Assembly: GCA_009760855.2 (NCBI GenBank)
Contig: WPIO01000011.1
Coordinates: 5,310,001 to 5,374,000 of the forward strand
Source of the DNA: Cristatella mucedo
Lineage: Eukaryota > Bryozoa > Phylactolaemata > Cristatellidae
Reading direction: 5' to 3'
DNA: 64,000 bases
Within the stretch, counting starts at the first letter, position 1. Each line of letters opens with the position of its first letter. Shown here piece after piece: positions 37,561 through 61,806 of this stretch. The position numbers and the translations under genes are program-made. Below the pieces are notes generated by a model. It was not told the DNA's origin. It saw only the letters and a list, made by a program, of their open reading frames with translations, and ran no database searches.

Positions 37561-38984
37561 GCAAAAGAGTCGATGTCGTTGCGCTATAAAACACGTGTGC
37601 ACGAGCCGCTTGCTTGTCCAGACGTGCCTTCTCATCAAACCTGATGCTTTCCATCGTCCAGCTTAGGAACTAGTTTTTTCGGCTGATGAATGCATAACAT
37701 TGGGCTTGTACGCAATTTCAAGACTTCAAGTGGAGTTAAAAAAAAATTTGGTATATATTAAGAGTACCAATGTTGGTGTGACAGTACAGTTGCAAAATTG
37801 TAGAGGCCCGTCATCACCTGACCAAATTCGCGGACCATTAAAGAAACGAAGTGGGTACTGAAGCTGTATCTACGCTGGTGAACGTTCAGACTTGAGACAT
37901 TTGTGAACTTGCTTTGAATGCCAACCAGGTTTGCAGCCACTTCTACCCTGTCCTGGCGGTTTAGAGCTGATACTGGTCTCTTTTGCGGGCTGCGGAATGT
38001 GCATCCGTCCTCACCTGGCCCCATAAGAGATCTACGAAGTGTGGAGATCGTAAAGCGTTCTGATAGGCAAACGATAAAACTGGCGAAGCGGCCATCCATA
38101 GATACACACGTATAAATTGCTGTCTTCACGAAAAGAGCTGCTACCGGCGGCTTCAATCGTAGAAGTTGACGAATGAGCAAAGAGGCAGCAGAAGTAGAGG
38201 CGGCAGAAAGTGTAGTGCAATAGCAAATGTAAAGTACGAGTTGCTTAATTTAGAGCTAGCGGCTTGCAAGACAAGATTTTAACCTTTAAGATAACAAAGA
38301 ATTCATATATTCTGCACAGTTGCAATTCCCTTGTATTGGTCTCCTCGTGACGCGCATCTATTAAAGCTATACATACCCCGAGTGTTGTTCTTTAATTCTA
38401 ATTTGGATCGGTCGTTTTCCTCATAAGTCTTAGACATACCGCTACGGAGTAGACCATTCCGCTATTTTCCTGAACCCAACCGACATAGTTCCGATTCTTT
38501 TCGTCAGCAACCGGTTTACGCTAGTCAAACCTCACAACTAATGACATTGCTAAGTTGGACGCCGTCTCGACTCCGAGCGTTCGCTAGTGAAGGCAATAAA
38601 AGGAAAAGTTCAGCCGATTTAAACAGCAAAGGCGTATCCTCCCGGGCTGTACCACGTTAAAGCCCCGCCGCTGACCACGTGACCACGCTCGCGACGACGG
38701 CTCTATTCGGTAATCTCGGGCGTGCTTATCTAATGCCAATCAAACGCATTCGTGGATTCTGCTGCCTCTAGAGAGGTTCTTAAATTGGGTATTTGCTGCA
38801 TAAAGCGCAGGAGAAATAGTACGGGGTAAAAGACGTATCTTCAGCATTTCTTGTATTTTGCAATGCTTCGTGGGATTTTGATCTCATTCGAGCAATCTTA
38901 TGAACCACTCTCACTTTGTAGCCATCAGGCATTCAACAATCTCAGAGGCCCAGTGTTAAATTTATCAACTGAATGCGAGTTTCT
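37561..38984. other. Intergenic, unassigned; one 140-codon ORF
   Basis: A minus-strand ORF at 38180-37758 (140 codons) is the longest open frame outside repeats in this stretch. It has no motif I recognise, no clear neighbours and overlaps a plus-strand ORF, so I do not call it a gene. Confidence 0.3.
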
Positions 38985-39055
38985 TGTAATAATAATAATA
39001 ATATTGCACTTGATAAAGCGCCCTCAGAGAACTTAATCTCTTTCTAGGCGCTTGT
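38985..39055 (-). mobile_element. LINE A 3' tail (solo)
   Basis: (AAT)n followed by the inverted hairpin and GGCGCT. Minus strand. Confidence 0.85.
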
Positions 39056-39164
39056 AAGATAAACCCCTGGTAGTGGGCGACGCAGCTCTTGATGAAGCCT
39101 TGATTTTGTGCCGCTCGATCGACAACTGGCTGAAATCTACTACGCAACCATAATCAAAGCCACC

Positions 39165-39640
39165 CCGACATGCTTCTCTTCCTGTTTTATGACCAAGGTC
39201 TATTAACACTAGTCGTTGAAGTTAAAATTTCCACCCGTTCCTTGATAAATTGTCTGCCATTTGGATTTCACTCGATGCAACCTTTTGAATCTCTAGTATT
39301 TATTGTGTCTCTCCAACCGTCACCTACTAATGGTGGCAGTTGTTGGTTTGCCCGACATTCCAAGAAAAGATTTAAATCGATTTTCCGATCTCTTTAGCTT
39401 TAATCTTCCTGAAATTCTCTATTCTTTATACTCAATTTCAACATTCATTTCGAGAACCCAACTGACTCTCTTGTGTGTCAAATTTTGTGACGCTGATTCA
39501 CTTTCTCTCGTAGTTCAAGTGCTTGGTCAAAGTCTCGATTAGATATTATTACTCGATTGTACACTATCAACTCAAAACTATTACCAGTACATGTAAATCT
39601 AAACACATGCTGATCGATATTATGGTCTGTATTTCTGTGT
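39165..39640 (+). mobile_element. LINE A old endonuclease fragment
   Basis: Translated pieces align with the endonuclease of copy 1 (MVAVVGLPD versus MVAVVYRPP; FCDADSLSLVVQVLGQSLD versus FCALADSLSLATHVHG...LDQTF). Decayed. Confidence 0.65.
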
Positions 39641-39689
39641 ATGTGCACGATTCTAGATCGCAGGGCTCGCCGGCACTCGGCTAGTGCAG

Positions 39690-39787
39690 GCCGACCGGTA
39701 GTGCCCTCCACAAACCCAGGGTCGAACAGCTGGTGGATGTGGCATAGGGACGGGCCAGTGCCCAGCTGTGGTCTGGCGGCTCTGGTT

Positions 39788-39838
<51 letters not shown>

Positions 39839-39870
39839 ACACACACAGACACACACACACACACACACAC
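39690..39870 (+). repeat. GC-rich CAGCTG repeat plus (CA)n
   Basis: GTCGAACAGCTGGTGGATGT and GGGACGGGCC...CAGCTGTGGTCTGG (39710-39785) match two units near 50.0-50.2 kb. A (CA)~40 array follows at 39791-39870. The block sits inside old LINE A sequence. Confidence 0.65.
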
Positions 39871-40189
39871 AGGCCGGCTTTGTCCTCCCGCCAAGTCACG
39901 GGGATCGCTATGGCTCAAGTTGTGCTGGGATGGAGTGAAGGCAGTTGTAATGCTGGCAGAGAGGCGAACGGCTGCGTTCGGGAGCGCTGTAAGCGAAGTG
40001 AAAATACACGTCGTTGTGAGCGAGCTTCGGTGTTCTGACAGCTTCCGCGTACATGCTGTTGGGGGAGCATTAATCTGCAGATATCTCTCTGAATGAATCC
40101 CTCTGGATATATATAACTGTCTGGGAATTTCCATGTCAAACATCTTGATACTAAAGTAGTTCGTAAACAAACAGCTTTCTTGCAAATTC

Positions 40190-42470
40190 TCCTTAATCCT
40201 TTGTTTCGTTTCCCCTCATTAATTGAATACTGTAACACAATGGCTATCGATGCTGCCAATGAGCTTGCTCTTCTGACTAAGAACAATTTCGCCCTTTCCA
40301 AATAATCTATGGCCTACTGCAGTTATCTAACGAGGTAGGAATACCAAGTGCAAGCTTGAATAAACATGTAGAAATACGATTTATTATCCATTGACTGATA
40401 TATGAAGATTATTTTAGGTTTCTCCGATCCATCATAGCCAAAGCTAATTCCAGCTTCTATAAGAACACTGTGCAATTACAGATGCACAGTCAACAAATGC
40501 CGATGTCATCCCTCATTTAGCTCTTAATTGCTCCCCGAGTCAGCATAACTTCTCGCGACCTTTACGGCGATCCAGCCGAACAGCTCCATTTTGGCAGTAC
40601 GTAAAAGCAATCGGAGACTATATCCCACAGAGACATCCTCCCCGGAGTCTTCAATCGCCGTTGACTGCTATTCCTCAATATCCAACTTTAGGCTTGCCCC
40701 TGCTGCACTCATCTCGTATGAGATAGCTTCCAGTCGAAGAAGCTGCTAGCCTCTAGACGTCATGCCTACTGTCATTCTTCTGTAGATACCTCTATTTACT
40801 GCTGGTATGCATTATTACCGCTAAACATTTGCTCCCAACCCTAAGTTATGTCCCTGCACATTTCAACTTACGATATTCATTCTTACGAGCGACTTAAGTC
40901 CTGTAGTAGGCAATCCTGTATTTATCAGTGCAAGCTGTGGTGATAGCCATTAAGACTCAGTTGCAGCTATTTAGATGCAGTCGTGAATGAAATACGCTAA
41001 CCTGTATGGTTTGCACTGGAATAGAAAAACTCAAGTGACTTCCACCCAGTCTTTCTATTACCTTTTCTGTGAAAGACCCGAGATCGAATAGTATGGCACA
41101 ACTTAAACTCATAACCCTAACTTCGAACGTAGCAAGTGCAACCATTGATCATCAATTCCTTCTTGAGGACCATCTGTCTCGTCTAGGCATCAAGGGCACT
41201 GCATTACAATGGCTTTGATTTCATCTCGGTGAAATAATTCAAAATTGTAGATTTCAGTGGAAAACCATCATTCGATGAGCCTTTGACGTAAACGCTACCA
41301 CATGGATCCGTAGCTCTGCTAGATCTACCAGCTGCCTTCGACACCACTGATCACGATGTCCTACTTGAACGATTGAGAACAACGATCGGTCTGGCAGACG
41401 AGGCACTGGCGTAGTTTAAATCGTACTTGTCTGATTGTGTTCAATGCCTGTCGTGTAGGGTCAGGTCTCACCCACGAGACGGGTCACCTGTCGAGTCTCT
41501 CAAGGGCCCGTCCTCAGTCCCTTGCTGTTCTCCATTTATACTCAACCTCTGGGGAAAGTGAGTAAGGCCCATCGAATAGGATATCACTGTTATGCTGAGG
41601 ATACTCGTTCTCGTCGACCTGCACTGGCTACCAGTAAAGCAACGGATCGACTTCAAGGTTTCGTCGCTCACTTTCAGGTCCCGTCATTCTTTGGCTCCAG
41701 CCTACCTATTATATCTACTCTCCGACCAGGTCAAGCATCGTACCACCTGCTTTTCGGAAACTAACCGTTTACTTATGCCTCGTACAAACCTCAAATCCTT
41801 TGGAGACCATGCATTTAGTTCGTATGCTCCCAAAGCCTGGAACTCACTCCCCACGAGCGTCACGACATCCCCTGACTTGACCACGTTTAGAAAGAAATTA
41901 AAAACGCGCTTATTTATGTCAGCCTTTAGTGGGTCTCTGTGATCCGTCCTTGATGTGCTTATGCGTGCTGACACTGCGCATGCTGCCACTAACCACATTT
42001 GCATGCTGACCCTGTGCATGTCACCCCTAACCATTTTATTCATCTGGTTTATTAAGCATGATGCCACTCACCATTCGATCGTGTTTCTGTTAAAGTAAAT
42101 GTAAAGCGCCTATAAAGAGATTGCGTCCTCTGGGGCACTTTATCGAGTGTATTATTATTATTATATCAGGTCCTCTTCTTTGTATTATGTATTTCAACCC
42201 TCTTGCCGATGTAATCGCCAAGCACAGCTTTTGCTTCCATTTGCGTGCAGATGACATCAAAGCTGGACCTTTGCTTTGATACCGCCCTGCCTTCTAGCAC
42301 ATCAAACTCTCTCAACTTCCTGCTAGCAGTATCGCTGACATTCGTATTTGGACGGTAGCAAACTTTCAAAAAATTGAATTGCATTAATACTGACTTACCA
42401 ATTACGAGCAAAACTAGTGTGACTCAGAAATCGGAAAGCTTAACGCTCGCTTCAGTGAATACAGTATATA
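40190..42470 (+). mobile_element. Mosaic of LINE fragments (LINE A old, third LINE type, LINE A young)
   Basis: 40190-41330: decayed LINE A, with a linker piece and an RT piece (DHQFLLEDHLSRLGIKGTALQW). 41331-41600: RT of another CR1-like type (LLDLPAAFDTTDHDVLLERL to YAEDT). 41600-42165: younger LINE A C-terminus and 3' UTR with hairpin tail. 42166-42470: again LINE A RT around the ADD motif. The order indicates nested and adjacent insertions. Confidence 0.78.
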
Positions 42471-42628
42471 TATATAATTCATTTGTATAGCTTTCTAAGA
42501 GAACTTAAACTCTATTCAGGTGCTTCATATACGCCACGAGGCTTGAGCCCACGACCTCGGCCATCAAATAATTCACGCTAACCTCGGTTGGTGTGAGTAC
42601 CTAAACCGTCAGGGACAAACCACTAAAC
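42470..42628 (-). mobile_element. SINE-1 copy (variant middle), downstream of the SDR gene
   Basis: (TA)n, AATTCATTTGTATAGC, the hairpin, GGCTTGAGCCCACGACCTCG, and CATCAAATAATTCACGC as in the 9.1-kb copy. Minus strand. Confidence 0.82.
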
Positions 42629-42936
42629 GTCTTACAAGTGAACAGCTTACAGTTTTAATTGCACCGATATTCCTGCTATTCACAAGTCCGAGTGGATTGC
42701 ATGTAAATTGTCATTAGATGCACACATTTTCATTACTTGTTCGCCAGCATATCTATTGTCCCGCTAACTTGCTAACGTTCTTTGCGAAGCAGCGCTAATT
42801 GATACAGCGAACAACGTGGTTGCACAAGTTTTTCTTATTTGTGTAAGCGACAGCGGGCGTGCTTTGAGAATCAACATTTGTCAGGCTCCTTACAAAACAT
42901 CAGCGTACGCGACACTGGCTACAGCTCTCGCAGAAG

Positions 42937-56634
<13,698 letters not shown>

Positions 56635-57404
56635 TTTTAGTGGCCTAGTTGCCTAGCTGCCTAGCTGCCCGCTAGCTCTACGAGCGATGGCGCCGAATGC
56701 TTCGGTCACGTGGCGACCCCACTACAGGCCAATAGCGGATCGTTAGAGGGCTACACACACTAGTCGGCCTGGTCTAGTGCCATAACAAAAGCGCGAAAGA
56801 CAAAAGCGCACAATGATAGCAACTACGGCAAATGCACGAACGACAGAGCGCTCTACTATAATAACAGCTTCTTTAAGTATATAATTTAATTTATTTAACC
56901 GGATTTTTTGTCTTCCAAACTAATTGCTATAATACCAAAAAGAAACAAATACTGCCTCGAACGGCTGGTGTTGAAATAATAATAGTGCGTTCAGTTTTGT
57001 CGCACATAAATAACGCAAACTCTAAAACCGGCAAATATTGTGTCAGATTTTGAGAAAGCCGGTCAGAATGCCCGTTAAACTATCTTTCGTGGAGAGGAGC
57101 TATTAGGATGCTTGCTTGATATAGAGCAGAATCTTTGGTGCAAGGCTCGAGATTGTAATCCTGCAACACAACGTCACCACGTCGACGAACATCGGCGAAT
57201 GCACTTCAAGAATAATTTTAGCTCTTAGCTTTGTTCCTGCAGCGGATTTTCCTGCTGCTTTTGATGAATTGGCCTATGACTGGCATTGTCTAATAGCACC
57301 ATAGATCAAATAATAGGAAGACGTATACATTGGCAGATAGCTAAGAGGTCATCGTGCAAATCCACGGTTTAATTTGCAACCGTGGATCGTTTGGGGTCTC
57401 ACGG
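56635..57404. other. SDR upstream region
   Basis: Expected promoter of the minus-strand dehydrogenase gene. No named element was identified. Confidence 0.4.
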
Positions 57405-58440
57405 ATGATCATGTCATGTATCTCCGTCAGTAACTCCACAAAGTCATAAAGACCATGTGGGTGTTACGCAGGAGAGTTTTGTATAGCGCACTCACAGCCT
57501 AAGCGGCTTTCGGTACGCATTCGGTAGCCAAAAGACTTCGTCTCACGCAACAACGAGAAAGTGGGAAGCATAGCAGAGTTAGGAGAGCAGTTGAGGTAGT
57601 GAGTAGCATAGAAGTAGCAGTTCAGGACCGCTGAAAAAGATGTGCCATAGTCGGCAGTTGGAGAGTAGATGTCGTTGCGTAAGAATTGTGGAAGCGAGTT
57701 CCACAGTCTAGGACCTGCAGAGCTAAAGCTTCTGTCGCCAACTGTCTTTAAGCGGAGGAATGGGACAGCTAATTTATTGTCCACACAGGACCTGAGGGTG
57801 CGAACAGGCTGAAACTGATGCAGCAGTTCAGATAGGTACGAAGGAGCCAAGCCGTGGCGGGCCTTGTGGGTCAGCGTAAGAACTTTGCTCTGTATCCTTT
57901 GCTCAACCGGCAACCATCCTAGCTCTTTCAGCAAAGGTGACACGTGCTCAAACCGCTGGGACTTGAAGACCAGCCTTGCAGCCATATTCATAATCCGCTG
58001 TAGTGGCATAATAGCTTTCTTTGGTAGCCCAGCCAAAAGGGAATTACAATAATCAAGCCGAGACAGAACTAAAGAGCTAGTTAAATTTGTTACAAGCCAC
58101 TGTGGGAGACAGCTTCTAATCTTGGATAGGGATCGGATGTGATGGCTAGCTGTAGAGGCAGTCTTCTGTATGAAGCTTTTGAAATTGAGGCAGCTGTCGA
58201 ACACGACACCTAGATTACGAGCACGTGGTGAAGGTCGCACAATAGCATCACCTATTAGAACGGCAAAGCCTTTTCATTCAGCCACACGCTTAGGGTGTCC
58301 TATGAGAAGCAGTTCGGTTTTATCGTCATTTAATTTCAGGAAGTTTTCCGACATCCAGGATCGAATATCGGCAAGGCAAGCATTCAGTTTCTCAGTTGCT
58401 GCAGCAGATTCCGAGGGTTTGCGATACAGCTTTCGTTTCC
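57405..58440 (-). mobile_element. LINE B copy, best preserved
   Basis: Open frame of 258 codons (58240-57464) covering the end of ORF2: RNLGVVFDSCLNFKSFIQKT, LDYCNSLLAGLPKKAI, ARLVFKSQRFEHVSPLLKEL and SAGPRLWNSLP, which are standard C-terminal landmarks of CR1/L2-type ORF2. The RT domain itself is absent (5' truncated). The 3' end is near 57410. Confidence 0.92.
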
Positions 58441-58449
58441 ACTACAAAT

Positions 58450-59150
58450 GTCGGGACACAGCGGTTTTGATTCCAAATTACATGGGATGGTGTGTTACGG
58501 GTTTAACCGCCAAATTTAAGGCATTTTCGCTTTCGCGTTCTCGTGCTATGGCCTCAAATGGCCCGGGTCAGCCAGCTTCCTTACATATTCGAACTGCCAT
58601 ACAGCTGCCATTTCCACAATAGGCGTCGTCCAACTGCGGTTTTGATTCCGAATAATAGAAGGCAGCGTTCCGAGTTTACCAACCAACTTTCATAGCATAG
58701 CGCCCGGGCGTTCTTATGCAATGGCCTCCAATGGCTCGGGCTGGCTAGCCTATTTACATATTCGAGCCACGATGCAGTTGCCATTTCCACATTAGGCTTC
58801 GCACAACTGCTGTTTTGATTCCACGTTACAGAAAGCGGGTGTTCCGGATTACCCACAAATTTCGCGAAGTTGCCCGTGCGCGTTCTCATATTGTGCCCTC
58901 AAATGGGCCGGACCAGCCAGCCTCGGTAAATATTCAAACTACAATGCAGCTTTTCACAATAGGTGTTGCAAGCTGTGGTTTGATTCCAACTAATATAGAA
59001 ATTATATCCGGTTCACCCTTCCCATGTTATGACATTGGGCGAGCGTGCTCTAGTGCTATGGCCTGTAACGATTCGGGCTATCAGATGCCATATCACTATG
59101 CCGCTGTAGCGAAATCACATAAAATTTGCTGGGTGAACTCGAACACTGTT
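58450..59150 (+). repeat. Satellite-like repeat, ~165-175-bp period, direct units
   Basis: GTTTTGATTCC recurs at 58464, 58639 and 58812, and as GGTTTGATTCC near 58977. Each is followed by an AATTT segment, CGCGTTCTC/GCGTTCTTAT, ATGGCCTC(A/C)AATGG and an ATTCGAAC(T/C) segment. Confidence 0.88.
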
Positions 59151-59204
59151 TTATAAAATAAGCAATCAAAGCCGCAGCTTCGTGCAGCCTATCGATAGAT
59201 TAGT

Positions 59205-59545
59205 AGCTGCGTAACAGTTCGAAAACTGCAGCGCTGATCGGGTCATTGCAGCGAAGTGCATGAGAACGGGCGTGCGCAGTACAATAAAATTCGGTCGGTA
59301 AATTCGAAATATTGTTTGTTATGACAGGAAACCAAGACAGAAGTTTCTGGACGCTGATCGTGGATATGGCTACTGGATGGCAGTTCGATCGTGTACGGAG
59401 GCTGACTGGTCCAGGACTCGGGGCCATTGGAAGCCATAGCATGAGAACGCCCGTGCGCTATGTCAATAAATTGATCGGTTAAGCCGGAGCACTGATTTCT
59501 ACATTTCGAAATCAAAACAGAAACTGCACGGAGGCTAGTATGAAA
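59205..59545 (-). repeat. Same satellite family, two inverted units
   Basis: GAGAACGGGCGTGCGC near 59262 and GAGAACGCCCGTGCGC near 59442 (180 bp apart) are reverse complements of the GCGTTCTC landmark. AAATCAAAACAGAAACTGC at about 59508-59526 is the reverse of GCGGTTTTGATTCC. Confidence 0.85.
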
Positions 59546-60089
59546 TAACAGTTGTATCGCACTGTGTCGTAATTATTCGTGAGTGACCCGAATGTTTATG
59601 CTCGCGTCGTCAAGAATCTAACTCGGAACAGTCCTAGCAGGATATTCGACCGTCAAGGAATAGCGCACAACCTGAGCATCTAATTAAAAAACGGGCTGAC
59701 ATTTCTATACCAATTTAAAGCCTATCTGTTTGTTGTTTGACCGTGGCGCGTAAGAAATTACGCGCTTATAGACGGCTAAACGCTTTTGGCGGCAGCTTTA
59801 GATTCGCCAGTTGCTCGTAAGCTGTTTATCAGCTAATGCGTACGTATTAGCTCATGCTCGTACATATTATCTTTCATTGTAGTTCAAATGCATTCCTAGA
59901 TGCGATTGCTCTTCCTAGGGTCCGTGAATTATGCATTGAAAAAAAGAAAGGCGCCCCGAGGCCGACGCTGAGCGGCTGCGAGCTGAGAACCCGCTCGTTT
60001 AGTATTCTTAGCATTGCTTTGAACCACTCAGCCAGATCTCCCGCAAGCGCTGAATTGAATCTCACTAACTTAGTGGTCATCAGACCTGC
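59546..60089. other. Sequence before LINE A copy 9, mostly unassigned
   Basis: An open frame (59854-60240) continues into the LINE. The piece from about 59930 may be LINE A 5' sequence, but I have no second copy to compare. Confidence 0.35.
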
Positions 60090-61071
60090 TGTAACCCTGG
60101 CGGCCCAACTTAACGCTTCTCTTTGGAATCGTCGTTCAATTTTCAATAAACTCCTATTAATAAGCGACCTTATTTCGGAAAAACGGCCTCAACCTGCTCG
60201 AATTGACCCGTCCAAAATCGGTAAACTGCCCTACCATTAGCGACGAAACCCCAATAGGTGCCTCCTTCTTTCACACCAACAGATCAATAAAAGCTGGTAG
60301 TAGAGTCGCTGTTATCACATGCCATGCTCATGCTTTAATTCCAAGCCATTTGCAGTTCCATCGAAGAAGTCTTAGGAATCTATTGTTCTGAGCTCACCCG
60401 ACAACAAGCTACCAATGGTGACAGTAATCTATCGCCCCCAGGTACCAAGCTTCCTTTATATCAGATTTCTCCGATCTTATTTCGATTCTGATTGGAAGAA
60501 ATTAATTTTTCCTCGTTCTGGACGATTTATAATTTAATTTTTGTTTAATTATCTGATGTCTTCAGATTCATATTTTGTGCACTGACTGACTCATTTTCTA
60601 TTGTGTCTTACGTGCATGACCGTACTCACATCAAGGGTCACACACTCAACACAATTTTCTCATACAACTGCACTTTGTCATCACCAATTATTACCAAATT
60701 CTGCTTATCTGACCGCATGCGGATCTCATTTAGTCTAAAGTGTGCCCTCCTCCACATCTAAAGTAACATGTGAATCGCAAAACCTCAAGACCCTTGACAT
60801 CGATGCAGTCCATTCGAGAATAACTGCTTCGCCTCAGCTGCTCAATCCCCCATCCTTCCTGACATCATTGTTAGAATGCTGCAACACGATACCAGTTGAC
60901 ATGCTCGATGAGTTTGCACCTCTGACTAAGTGTACTACGCGCCCTCGCCCAAACGGGCCTATGATTTACCGAAGCATTTAATTAGCTAGTCTACTAAGCG
61001 CAAGCTTGAAAAAGCGCACTCAAGATCAGGACCGGCTGTGCATCGGCAGGAATACGATGACTACTATAGAT

Positions 61072-61806
61072 AAGAATAATAATGATAATAATACATTTTT
61101 TATAACGTCCTCGGAGAACTCAGTCTCATTTTAGTCACGCTAAATTTGCTGCAAATAAAGGATGATCGAATGGTTAGCGGTCGCATGCTTTATGAACGTC
61201 ACCCATAATATGGTTAGAGGCGACATGCACAGTGTCAGCAGGCATAAGCAAACAAAGGATGAATCAAATGGACCGACTAAATGCTGTGATAAATAGATGC
61301 GTTTTTAGTTTCTTCCTAAATGTGGTCAAGTCAGGGATGTCGTGACGCAAGTCGGAATCAGGCTGGACTTCTTAAAGGGACAAGCGGCGTTTAGTCGCAC
61401 GAGATTGAGCGATAACAGGTCTGTGACGCTCTTAGATGTTCGGGGCCGAACGCGAGCTACACTGAAGGCATCAGCATGTTCTTCTCTGGTCCGGAAGGAT
61501 CGGGTAACAGGATGAACCGCCTTCGTGCTAGGGACTTGGGCATGTAATTTTTTCCCATGAAGGAGGAACTCCTAAGAAGCCCAAGTCAATAGCTTGCATC
61601 GATTACGTCCCTGCGCTTTGTACGCTTTGTACTCGTCACTACGACCGATCGAGCGGCTCATAAAGGCCCTCGGACTGGTCCCGGCACGACGTTCCCGTCG
61701 AGCCAGTGCCCCGGAAAGACGGTAAAACTTGCTCACTAAGAGGAAGCCAGGCTTTGGGAGCATGTGAACCAAGGGATTTAAGGTTCGTACGAGGTATAGG
61801 TAAACG
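61072..61806 (-). mobile_element. LINE A 3' end inserted inverted into copy 9
   Basis: (AAT)n tail at the left, the hairpin, 3' UTR and the C-terminal segment (TTAAGGTTCGTACGAGGTAT). Flanked by TAGAT at 61067-61071 and 61807-61811, a likely short target duplication. It contains the 18S rRNA fragment. Confidence 0.88.
61365..61746 (+). pseudogene. 18S rRNA 3'-end fragment (pseudogene)
   Basis: About 380 bp matching the 3' part of eukaryotic small-subunit rRNA: CTTCTTAAAGGGACAAG, GAGATTGAGCGATAACAGG, TCTGTGACGCTCTTAGATGT, CTACACTGAAGG, CCTTCGTGCTAGGGA, GATTACGTCCCTGC and CTAAGAGGAAG. It ends just before where GTAAAAGTCG would follow. The universally conserved TTGTACACACCGCCCGTC reads TTGTACGCTTTGTACTCGTC here, so it cannot be a functional gene. 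CAGGCT flanks it at 61359-61364 and 61748-61753. Confidence 0.94.

Noticed and set aside
61365-61746. A functional rDNA unit
   Set aside because: Only the last ~380 bp of 18S is present, universal positions are mutated, and no ITS, 5.8S or 28S follows.
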